Positions 1 to 6,737 of a stretch of DNA of 9,460 bases are shown one piece after another. The stretch is from QHWK01 sp035315685. Its GTDB lineage: Bacteria > Acidobacteriota > Vicinamibacteria > Vicinamibacterales > CAVVIG01. How positions within the stretch are numbered: position 1 is the stretch's first letter; each line of letters opens with the position of its first letter. The position numbers and the translations under genes were made by a program. The notes below the pieces were generated by a model that had not been told where the DNA came from, did not search any database, and worked only from the letters and a program-made list of their open reading frames with translations. The stretch spans positions 1 to 9,460 of the forward strand of contig DATFXR010000572.1 of assembly GCA_035315685.1 (NCBI GenBank), written 5' to 3'.

Positions 1-25
1 AATTCCAAATTCTTAATTGTCGAGT

Positions 26-1978
26 TCACAGATCGAGCCCCTCCCGTATCCGCCGTCGCAGATCCCGCGGCGTGAACGGCTTCTGCAGCATGGTGACGCG
101 TGTGCTGCGCTCGCTCAGCGACAGCGTTTCCTCGGTGTAGCCGGACATGATGATCACGCGCAGGTGAGGATAGCGGTCGACCAGGATCGCGGCGAGCTCG
201 ACGCCGCTCCTGCCAGGCATCATCGCGTCGGTCAGCAGCAGGTCGATCGCTCCACGATGTGCATCGGCAATCGCCAGTGCCTCTTCCGCCGACGCAGCGA
301 GCAGCAGCCTGTAGCCGTCGTTGCGCAGCGCCGAGGCGACCAGGTTGCGCACCGCGGGTTCGTCTTCGGCAACCAGCAACGTCTCGTGTCCACGCGGCCG
401 CTCGGCGCGCGCGTGCGTCTGCGGCGTTCCTGTCACCGGCGCTTCCTGACCGGCGGCGGGCGGAAACAGGAGACGGAACGTCGTTCCGCGGCCGAGCTCG
501 CTGTCGACGAAGATGAAGCCGCCGATCTGCTTCATCGTCCCGTAGACCATCGACAGCCCGAGCCCCGTGCCCTGGCCGGCTTCCTTCGTCGTGAAAAACG
601 GCTCGAACACTCGCGCCTGTGTCTCGCGCGACATGCCGTGCCCGGTGTCGGCAACGCGCAGCGCGATGTAGGTGCCGGGCACGATCGGCATGTGCGTGCG
701 CGCGTATTCGTCGTCGACCGTCTCGATCGCGGTCGTCATCATCAGCTGCCCGCCCGCAGGCATCGCGTCGCGCGCGTTCACGGCGAGGTTGATGAGGGCT
801 TGCTCGATCTGGCCCGGATCGCCGAGCACGTCGAGCTGCACGTCGGCGAGTGCGGCCTGCACTCGCACGTCCGGTCCCAACAGCCGCGACAGCAGGCGGC
901 TGATCGCCGCGACCGTCCCGTTGAGATTGAACACGCGCGGCTGGAGGAGCTGCTTCCGGCTGAACGCGAGCAGCTGCCGCGTCACCGATCCGGCGCGCTC
1001 GGCGGCCTTGCGAATCTCCTCGACGTCGGCGCGCGCGACGTGGTCGGAGGGCAGCTCACCGAGCGCCAGCTCCGCGTAGCCCGCCATCGTCGTCAGCGCG
1101 TTGTTCAGATCGTGCGCGATGCCGCCCGCCAGCCGGCCGATCGCTTCCATCTTCTGCGCCTGCCGCAACTGATCCTCGAGCTGCCGCCGCTCGGTGACGT
1201 CCTGCACGGTGCCGATCATGCGAAGCGCGTTGCCTTTCGCATCGCGCAGCAGCGACCCGCATTCCTGCACCCAGCGCACCGTGCCGTCGGGCCGCACGAT
1301 CCGGTGCTCGATGTCGAACGACCGGTCGCGTTCGATCGACGCGGCGCCGGCGGCGCGCACCGCGCCGCGATCGTCGGCATGTACCAGCTCGAAGAACGCC
1401 TCTGAGGTTCCCTCGAACTGTCCCGGCGGCACGCCGAAAATGCGGTGTGTTTCGGCCGACCAGCCGAGGCGGCCGCTGCCGTCGAGCTCCGCGACCCAGC
1501 TTCCGATGTGGCCGACCGCCTGAGCCTGCTCGAGAAACGCGCGATGCTGTTCGAGCGCTTCCGCTGTGCGCACCGTCGACCCGACGTCGCGGAAGCTCGC
1601 CACGCGCCCGACGATTCGGGATCCAACCTGGTGTGGAGCGACGTATCGCTCGATGATCCGTCCGTCCTTCAAGCGGAGCACGTCCAGGCGGCGGCTCGCT
1701 GGACCGGTCCAGAGATCCTGGGCCGCGACCGGGGCCGCGTCGTGATCGTCGAGTTCCTCGCTGATCCGCCGCAGCACGATTTCGAGACCGCCCGCGTCGA
1801 CGTCCTCGCGTGTCAACCCGAACATGTCGAGGAACTGCCGATTACAGTGGATGACGTGGCGCGTCAAGTCGACGACCAGGATGGCGTCGTGGGTCGCGTC
1901 GAGAGTGGCCTCGAGCAGCGCAATCGTTTCTTCGGGCGTCGGACGATGCACGCGTGGAATCCACGCCAAGTATGCCAT
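26..1978 (-). CDS. PAS-domain hybrid sensor histidine kinase with C-terminal receiver
   Basis: This is a 650-residue hybrid two-component kinase. No transmembrane segment or signal peptide is visible, so it probably senses a cytoplasmic signal. The order is PAS (about 18-130), a second PAS of the PAS_3 type (about 150-262, with a GHIGSW start), a HisKA dimerisation helix, HATPase_c and a receiver (about 533-648). Visible motifs are the H box AGGIAHDLNN with phospho-acceptor His289, the N box NLAVNARDAM with Asn401, the G1 box DTGHGM (444-449), the F box FEPFFTTK (458-465) and the G2 box GTGLGLS (470-476). The receiver has the acidic pocket EDE (538-540), phospho-acceptor Asp584 in LLTDAMMPG, Ser612 and Lys633 in LQKPF. 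There is no DNA-binding output domain, so its partner lies elsewhere or output is through phosphotransfer. The ATG at 1978 lacks a Shine-Dalgarno sequence but sits just before the first PAS helix. The gene lies 90 bases downstream of the inositol operon on the same strand, and a functional link is not shown. Confidence 0.92.
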   Translation of the reverse strand: MAYLAWIPRVHRPTPEETIALLEATLDATHDAILVVDLTRHVIHCNRQFLDMFGLTREDVDAGGLEIVLRRISEELDDHDAAPVAAQDLWTGPASRRLDVLRLKDGRIIERYVAPHQVGSRIVGRVASFRDVGSTVRTAEALEQHRAFLEQAQAVGHIGSWVAELDGSGRLGWSAETHRIFGVPPGQFEGTSEAFFELVHADDRGAVRAAGAASIERDRSFDIEHRIVRPDGTVRWVQECGSLLRDAKGNALRMIGTVQDVTERRQLEDQLRQAQKMEAIGRLAGGIAHDLNNALTTMAGYAELALGELPSDHVARADVEEIRKAAERAGSVTRQLLAFSRKQLLQPRVFNLNGTVAAISRLLSRLLGPDVRVQAALADVQLDVLGDPGQIEQALINLAVNARDAMPAGGQLMMTTAIETVDDEYARTHMPIVPGTYIALRVADTGHGMSRETQARVFEPFFTTKEAGQGTGLGLSMVYGTMKQIGGFIFVDSELGRGTTFRLLFPPAAGQEAPVTGTPQTHARAERPRGHETLLVAEDEPAVRNLVASALRNDGYRLLLAASAEEALAIADAHRGAIDLLLTDAMMPGRSGVELAAILVDRYPHLRVIIMSGYTEETLSLSERSTRVTMLQKPFTPRDLRRRIREGLDL

Positions 1979-2068
1979 CAGGCGGAACGCCCGTCAGGCC
2001 CCATGGCTCGCCGGCAACAGCGATTCTCGCAGGTGCCAGGCGGTCGGGCGGGAACGGCACGAACCCGT
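1979..2068 (-). other. Intergenic gap between the DUF2090 gene and the histidine kinase
   Basis: These 90 non-coding bases separate the end of the inositol operon from the kinase gene. I see no convincing intrinsic terminator, since there is no T-run after a GC stem. I also see no clear promoter. A very small hairpin (GGCG-TTC-CGCC, 1981-1991) sits where the kinase ribosome binding site would be. Read-through from the operon into the kinase is therefore possible but unproven. Confidence 0.5.
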
Positions 2069-2932
2069 TCAACCGCTCCGCGCCGTTGCAGTCCGCCACG
2101 CGTCGACCAGCCGCAGATAGTTGGATGCAATCGCTGCGGCCGCCTGCTTCGCCGTTGCTCCGCCAGTGAGGTAGCCGGTCGCCGGTTCCCACAACACGGA
2201 GCGGCCGATCGCAAAACCGACCGCGCTCTTCGTCAACGCGGCCGTGGCGAACCAGCGATCGATCGTCCGGGTGTCCGCCCCCTTGCCCAGAATGATCTGG
2301 CGTCCCTCGGGCCGCGCCGCGATCGCGTCGTCGATGATTCGTGCGCCGTCGCGCGAGACGGTGCCTTCGATCTTCCAGAACTCGGGGACGAGGCTGCGGC
2401 TGTACGCCGCCGCGATGAACGCCGCGAGCATGCGCGGCCGCCCCTCGGCTTCGAACTCGTCTTCAGGTTCATGCCGCCGCGCGACGAGAATCTCGAGCAC
2501 CAGCGGCGTGCTGGCGCGGCGGCACCACGCCTGCAGTGCCTTCAGCTTCTCGAACTGCGCTTCACGGATCGCCTCCGGATCGTCGGGCCGGTGTCGCACG
2601 AGCACTTTCGCGAACTCGCCGGTGATCGCCCGTTCGAACGGGTTGGTAGACCAGGCGAGCGGAAACGCGCCGGCGCGTTCGACCGGTGTGCCGACCGTGA
2701 CGCCGGCCTTCAGTGCATCCGTCACGACGGACGCGGCGTACTGCTCATCGATCAGCAGCGCGCCATGTGCCCGCACGTCTGCAGATTGCTCGCGCGCCCG
2801 GATGAACGCGTCGAACGCGATGCGCTTGACGTCGGCGATGCGCTCGCGGGCAATCGACCGCGCGTCGCACCATTCTTCCCACTGCCACCGGTGATCGGCG
2901 GCGAGCATGTAGACACAGTGAGGGTGAAGCAT
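2069..2932 (-). CDS. Stand-alone DUF2090 protein, probable 5-dehydro-2-deoxyphosphogluconate aldolase
   Basis: This 287-residue protein belongs to the DUF2090 family, which in many proteobacteria is fused to the C-terminus of the IolC kinase. Here it is a separate gene at the end of the iol operon. The sequence resembles a class I aldolase barrel of the LacD type. It has an N-terminal LAADHR strand (about 10-15), a GTPVE loop (81-85), LEILVARR (146-153), an FWKIEG strand with Lys187, ILGKGAD (214-220) and GFAIGRSVLW (239-248). Lys187 is placed like the Schiff-base lysine in the DxLKxE motif of LacD-type aldolases; this is my alignment by eye. The expected reaction is cleavage of 2-deoxy-5-keto-D-gluconate 6-phosphate to DHAP and malonate semialdehyde, the IolJ step, for which no other candidate is present. 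The ATG lies 6 bases after the iolE stop and has no clear Shine-Dalgarno, so it may rely on translational coupling. The family call is firm; the catalytic role is inferred. Confidence 0.83.
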   Translation of the reverse strand: MLHPHCVYMLAADHRWQWEEWCDARSIARERIADVKRIAFDAFIRAREQSADVRAHGALLIDEQYAASVVTDALKAGVTVGTPVERAGAFPLAWSTNPFERAITGEFAKVLVRHRPDDPEAIREAQFEKLKALQAWCRRASTPLVLEILVARRHEPEDEFEAEGRPRMLAAFIAAAYSRSLVPEFWKIEGTVSRDGARIIDDAIAARPEGRQIILGKGADTRTIDRWFATAALTKSAVGFAIGRSVLWEPATGYLTGGATAKQAAAAIASNYLRLVDAWRTATARSG

Positions 2933-2938
2933 CAGCGT

Positions 2939-3838
2939 TCAGAGACCGAGCCGCCGCAGGTAGTCGCGATTGCGTGCGGCGCTGGCCGCTGGCGATCCGA
3001 GGCCTGGGAGCACATCTTGCTCGACGATAATCCAGCCGCAGAAGTTCTGCCGCCGCAGCGCGTCGCGGACGTCCGCGAAGGGTACTATCCCGTGTCCCAG
3101 CTCGCAGAAGATGCCGTGACGCACTGCGGTGTGATAGTCCCACGCCTCCCGACGCGCGCGCTCGGCGACGTCACGCGCGCAATCCTTGAAATGCACGTGC
3201 TGGATCCGCGCGGCGTGCTTCCCGATCTCAACGCGCGGATCGCCTCCCGCGAACGCGAGGTGCCCGGTGTCGAGGCACAACCCGAGCAGCGACGGATCCG
3301 TGCGCGCCATCAGCGCGTCGATCTCGTGCGGCGTCTCGACATAGCCGCCGCAGTGGTGATGGAACACCGTTCGGAGACGCGTCGCGTCGCGAACCGCCGA
3401 CGCGATCGCCGACGCTCGGGCGGCAAAGCCGTCCCACTCGTGCGGGCTCAGGCCATCGTCTTCGCTGATGCGCCCCGCACGCGCCGTCCGCCGGGGAACC
3501 GTCGCGTTGTCGTCGGACAAGACGACGAACGCGGCGTCGAATCCTGCCTCGACAAGAAGCCGCGCCGTGCGGACGGCACGTACCCTGCCTTCCGTCAGCG
3601 CCTCGGCGCGCGCGAGTGCCACGGGGACGAATGCACCGGCGAGGACGAGCCCTCGGCTCCCGACGGCGTCGGCCAGTGTGCGCGGATCCGTCGGCAGAAA
3701 GCCCCAGTCGCCGAGCTCGGTACCGACGTAGCCGGCAGCGGCCATCTCATCCAGCACCTGCGCCGCCGGCACGCTGGTCGCCGGCAGATCGAACTCGAGC
3801 ACACCCCACGAGCAGGGCGCGTTGCCGACGCGGATCAC
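2939..3838 (-). CDS. iolE: myo-Inosose-2 dehydratase
   Basis: IolE dehydrates 2-keto-myo-inositol (scyllo-inosose) to 3D-3,5/4-trihydroxycyclohexane-1,2-dione, the second step of myo-inositol breakdown, in the cytoplasm with a divalent metal. The 299-residue product is the normal length for the family and is a xylose-isomerase-like TIM barrel. Visible landmarks are the N-terminal GNAPCSWGVLEF (5-16), ELGDWGF (41-47), HHHCGGYVE (160-168), CLDTGHLAFAGGD (188-200), VHFKD (215-219) and CELGHG (245-250). The His, Asp, His and Glu residues in these motifs are the likely metal and substrate ligands. I chose a GTG start at 3838 because family homology begins at once and the codon overlaps the iolD stop as GTGA. 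An in-frame reading from 4057 would only add antisense-like sequence from inside iolD. No strong Shine-Dalgarno precedes the GTG, which fits coupled translation. Confidence 0.93.
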   Translation of the reverse strand: MIRVGNAPCSWGVLEFDLPATSVPAAQVLDEMAAAGYVGTELGDWGFLPTDPRTLADAVGSRGLVLAGAFVPVALARAEALTEGRVRAVRTARLLVEAGFDAAFVVLSDDNATVPRRTARAGRISEDDGLSPHEWDGFAARASAIASAVRDATRLRTVFHHHCGGYVETPHEIDALMARTDPSLLGLCLDTGHLAFAGGDPRVEIGKHAARIQHVHFKDCARDVAERARREAWDYHTAVRHGIFCELGHGIVPFADVRDALRRQNFCGWIIVEQDVLPGLGSPAASAARNRDYLRRLGL

Positions 3839-5766
3839 AGGAAGTCGCGTTCCCGGAGGCGCGCGGCCTCGAACGCGGCGCGCGCCTGCCGCACGTCGTC
3901 CATCGTGGACACTGCCGCGACCGGAACGTCCCACCAGGATTCGTAGCCGCCGACCTTCGCGTCGCGATCGATCGGCACGACGATCACTGACGGCCCCGGC
4001 TCCTTCTTCGCGGCAGCGAGCGCCGACCGCAGCGCCTCGAGCGTGTCCACGCAGCACGCGTGTGCACCGAGCGAGGCGGCGTTCGACGCGAAATCGATCG
4101 ACAGCACGTCGCCGTCGAGCTCGCCGGTGAGATGATTGCGAGATCGGTAGCGCGTACCGAAGCCAGCGCAGCCCACTGATGCCGACAGCCCGCCGATACT
4201 CGCGAAACCCTGGTTGTCGAAGACGACGATCGTGATGGCGACACGCTCCTGGACGGCCGTCGCGATCTCCTGCGCCATCATCAGGTACGAGCCGTCACCG
4301 ACGAGCACGTATACGCCCCGTTCAGGCGCGGCCATCTTCACCCCAAGCCCGCCGGCGATTTCGTATCCCATGCACGAGTAGCCATACTCGAGGTGATACG
4401 CCTTCGGATCGCGCGCCCGCCAGAGCTTGTGCAGATCGCCCGGCAGACTGCCCGCCGCGCAGACGATCGTGTCGTTCGGGGTCAGGACGCTCTGTAACAC
4501 GCCGATGACTTCCGCCTGCGTCAGGGCAGGAGGGGCAGGAGGGGCAGCAGGGGCAGGACGGGCGGGAAGGCCTGGACGGGCGGGAAGGGCAGGACGGGCG
4601 GGAGCACAGACGCGCTCTACCTCCGCACGCCACTCCGCCGTCAGGTGCCCGATCGTTTCGGTGTAGTCGGTGCCGACGTGATATCCCGCGACCAGCTCGC
4701 CGAGCTCCTCGAGCACCACACGGGCGTCACCGATCAGCGGCATCGCCGCGTGTTTGTGCGCGTCGATCTCCGCAACATTGATCGCGACGAAGCGCACGTG
4801 CTCATGCTGAAATGCCGTCTTCGAAGCGGTCGTGAAGTCGCTGAGCCGCGACCCGACGACGATGACCAGGTCCGCGTCACGAGCGAGCACGTTCGCCGCA
4901 CGCGTTCCGGTGGCGCCGACGCCGCCGACGACGAGTGGATGTGGCTCGGGCAGCGCCCCCTTGCCGGCCTGTGTTTCACCGACCGGAATGCCGGTCCCAT
5001 CGACGAACGCGCGAAGGGCTGGAGTGGCCTCGCTGTAGATCGCGCCGCCGCCCGCGATGATCATCGGCCTGCGGCTCGCGCGGACGAGCGCCGCCGCTTC
5101 CTGCAGGCGATCGCGATCGGCGCGCGCGCGTGGCACTGTCCAGACGCGCGGCTCGAACAGCGCCGCCGGATAGTCGTACGCCTCGGCCTGCACGTCCTGC
5201 GGCAGCGCGAGCGTCACGGTGCCGGTTTCCGAGGGCGACGTCAGCACGCGCATGGCTTCCGGCAACGAGGTGACGATCTGTTCCGGCCGCTCGATGCGAT
5301 CCCAGTAGCGCGAGACCGGCTTGAAGCAGTCGTTCACCGACACGTCCTGGCTGCTGCTCGACTCGAGCTGCTGCAGTACCGGCGCCGGCCGCCGGCCGGC
5401 GAAGATGTCGCCGGGAAGGAGCAGCACCGGCACGCGATTGATGGTCGCCGCCGCGGCTCCGGTGATCATGTTCGTTGCGCCCGGCCCGATCGACGACGTG
5501 CAGGCGAGTGTGCGCAGGCGGTTGTGTGTCTTCGCGTACGCGGCCGCCGTGTGCACCATCGCCTGCTCGTTGCGCGGCAGGTAGTACGGCATCTCGTCGC
5601 GGTGTTCCTGCAGCGCCTGCCCGATACCGGCGACGTTGCCGTGGCCGAAGATGCCGAACATGCCGCCGAACAGCGGCTGCTCGCGTCCGTCGCGCGACGT
5701 GCGCTGCTTCGTCAGGAAGCGCACGAGCGCCTGCGCCATGGTCAGGCGCACGAGGCGCGGCGTCAT
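3835..5766 (-). CDS. iolD: 3D-(3,5/4)-trihydroxycyclohexane-1,2-dione acylhydrolase (ThDP-dependent)
   Basis: IolD hydrolytically opens the ring of trihydroxycyclohexane-1,2-dione to give 5-deoxy-D-glucuronate, using thiamine diphosphate. The 643-residue protein has the three-domain ThDP-enzyme layout. The N-terminal Pyr domain (about 5-190) has the activating Glu67 in YLPRNEQAM and a TSSIGPGATNM loop. The central domain (about 215-360) has VGSRLSDFTT. The C-terminal PP domain (about 417-600) has the ThDP/Mg motif GDGSYLM (490-496) ending at FDNQGF with Asn518. The ATG at 5766 overlaps the iolC stop as ATGA and has a good Shine-Dalgarno (GGGGAGG) 7 bases upstream. Family members usually begin just before RLTMAQALVRFL, which supports this start over the internal Met10. 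The oddity is a Pro-Ala-rich stretch at residues 388-415, between the central and PP domains, encoded by a 9-bp tandem repeat. All catalytic motifs are intact, so the enzyme should be active. Confidence 0.96.
   Translation of the reverse strand: MTPRLVRLTMAQALVRFLTKQRTSRDGREQPLFGGMFGIFGHGNVAGIGQALQEHRDEMPYYLPRNEQAMVHTAAAYAKTHNRLRTLACTSSIGPGATNMITGAAAATINRVPVLLLPGDIFAGRRPAPVLQQLESSSSQDVSVNDCFKPVSRYWDRIERPEQIVTSLPEAMRVLTSPSETGTVTLALPQDVQAEAYDYPAALFEPRVWTVPRARADRDRLQEAAALVRASRRPMIIAGGGAIYSEATPALRAFVDGTGIPVGETQAGKGALPEPHPLVVGGVGATGTRAANVLARDADLVIVVGSRLSDFTTASKTAFQHEHVRFVAINVAEIDAHKHAAMPLIGDARVVLEELGELVAGYHVGTDYTETIGHLTAEWRAEVERVCAPARPALPARPGLPARPAPAAPPAPPALTQAEVIGVLQSVLTPNDTIVCAAGSLPGDLHKLWRARDPKAYHLEYGYSCMGYEIAGGLGVKMAAPERGVYVLVGDGSYLMMAQEIATAVQERVAITIVVFDNQGFASIGGLSASVGCAGFGTRYRSRNHLTGELDGDVLSIDFASNAASLGAHACCVDTLEALRSALAAAKKEPGPSVIVVPIDRDAKVGGYESWWDVPVAAVSTMDDVRQARAAFEAARLRERDFL
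4523..4603. repeat. Nine-copy 9-bp tandem repeat inside iolD
   Basis: Nine consecutive 9-base units fill exactly 81 bases. On the plus strand they are variants of AGGGCAGGA, GGGGCAGGA and CGGGCGGGA, with one divergent copy (AGGCCTGGA, 4568-4576). On the coding strand each unit adds three residues, giving a run of PAR, PAL, PGL and PAP-like triplets in the IolD interdomain linker. Because the unit is a multiple of three, copy-number change would lengthen or shorten the linker without a frameshift. The plus (template) strand has many closely spaced GGG/GGGG runs. Confidence 0.9.
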
Positions 5767-6737
5767 AGTGCGCCCTCCCCACGTTCTTCGAGAAACGCCG
5801 CCACCTCGCCGAGGGTCGGCATGAAGTTGGCGCAGCCATGGCGCGTGACGATGATGGCGCCGCATGCGTTGCCGAGGCGCACCGCACGCTCGAGCGGCCA
5901 GTCCTGCAGGTAGCCGTAGAGGAAACCGCTCGCGAACGCGTCGCCGGCGCCGAGCACGTTCAGCACATCCACCGGAAACGGCGCGACGTCGGATGGCGGA
6001 GCGCCCGGCCGGAAGAGCGTCGCACCGCGTCCGCCGCGCTTGACGACGAGCGCGCGGATTCCGGTCGCAAGCAGCGTGGTGACGCCCTCGCAGGCGTCGG
6101 CGACGCCGGTTGCAGCGGCGATCTCTTCTTCCGTTCCAATCGCGAGCGTCGCGGACTGGAGCAGGACCTGCACCTCGCGGCCGAATGCCGCCGCGCTCTC
6201 CCATTGATCGCCGCGATAGTCGATGTCGACGACGACCGGTACGGCGGCTGCGCGGGCGGCGGCAGCCGCGGCCCGTGTTGCCGACCGTCCCGGCTCGTGG
6301 CTCAACCCGGTGCCGGTCACGAACACGACCCGGCTGCTCGCGATCGGCGTGCGCGCGACATCGTCGACCGTGAGCGCGCGATCCGCGCAGTTGTCGCGAT
6401 AGAACGTGAGCGGAAAGCGATCGGGCGGCTGAATCGTCAGCACGACGGCGCTCGAACGCCTCCCCGGCTTCCGCGGAATGTAGCGCGTCTCGACACCTTC
6501 ACGATCCAGTGACGCGACGATGAAGTCGCCCACCTGGTCGTCGCCGACCGCCGTGAGCAATGCTGACTTGAGCCCGAGCCGCCGCGTGCCGACGCTCACG
6601 TTGGTGGGGCATCCGCCCAGGTAGGCGTCGAAACTGCGGACGTCGGCCATCGCGCAGCCGATCTGGTGTGCGTACAGGTCGAGGCTGCTGCGGCCGACTG
6701 CCATCACGTCGCAGGGCTGTGGCTCGCCCGACGTCAT
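5763..6737 (-). CDS. iolC: 5-Dehydro-2-deoxygluconokinase, PfkB family
   Basis: IolC phosphorylates 2-deoxy-5-keto-D-gluconate with ATP to the 6-phosphate, the substrate for the aldolase step. The 324-residue product is a PfkB/ribokinase-fold sugar kinase. It starts at the first strand (DVMAVGRSSLDLY, 10-22), has the substrate loop GGCPTNVSVG (41-50), GDDQVGDFI (65-73), VFVTGTGLS (138-146) and VVKRGGRGATLF (231-242). The C-terminal PfkB signature LGAGDAFASGFLYG (262-275) contains the anion-hole GAGD and catalytic base Asp266. The length is that of a kinase-only IolC; the DUF2090 domain fused to it in many proteobacteria is a separate gene here (2069-2932). The ATG at 6737 overlaps the stop of the upstream lacI-type gene as ATGA, with GGTGG close upstream as a modest Shine-Dalgarno. 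A generic ribokinase-like sugar kinase is the only alternative, and the iolD/iolE/iolB context makes that unlikely. Confidence 0.93.
   Translation of the reverse strand: MTSGEPQPCDVMAVGRSSLDLYAHQIGCAMADVRSFDAYLGGCPTNVSVGTRRLGLKSALLTAVGDDQVGDFIVASLDREGVETRYIPRKPGRRSSAVVLTIQPPDRFPLTFYRDNCADRALTVDDVARTPIASSRVVFVTGTGLSHEPGRSATRAAAAAARAAAVPVVVDIDYRGDQWESAAAFGREVQVLLQSATLAIGTEEEIAAATGVADACEGVTTLLATGIRALVVKRGGRGATLFRPGAPPSDVAPFPVDVLNVLGAGDAFASGFLYGYLQDWPLERAVRLGNACGAIIVTRHGCANFMPTLGEVAAFLEERGEGAL
5774..5780 (-). promoter_or_regulatory. Shine-Dalgarno for iolD
   Basis: GGGGAGG on the minus strand lies 7 bases before the ATG at 5766, inside the end of iolC. It fixes the iolD start at the ATGA overlap rather than at the later in-frame Met10. 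It also gives iolD its own initiation signal in addition to coupling. Confidence 0.75.

Noticed and set aside
1..25. AT-rich sequence at the window start
   Set aside because: It is too short to interpret. It follows the kinase stop on the minus strand but has no GC stem, so no terminator was called.
17..1405. 462-codon open frame on the plus strand
   Set aside because: It is the antisense shadow of the histidine kinase HATPase and receiver regions, with Arg-rich low-complexity sequence.
1979..2068. Possible intrinsic terminator between the DUF2090 gene and the kinase
   Set aside because: Only weak stems were found (5 bp with an 18-base loop, or 4 bp with a 3-base loop), and there is no T-run after either on the minus strand.
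1445..3946. 833-codon open frame on the plus strand
   Set aside because: It lies opposite the histidine kinase, DUF2090 and iolE genes, all with clear family motifs. Its product is Arg/Ala-rich and matches no family. Long antisense frames are expected with very high third-position GC.
3839..4057. Upstream extension of iolE to an in-frame GTG at 4057
   Set aside because: The added part overlaps iolD and has no IolE homology. The GTG at 3838 starts right at the conserved GNAPCSWG region and overlaps the iolD stop.
4645..5913. 422-codon open frame on the plus strand
   Set aside because: It is antisense to iolD, whose catalytic motifs are intact, and has no recognisable domain.
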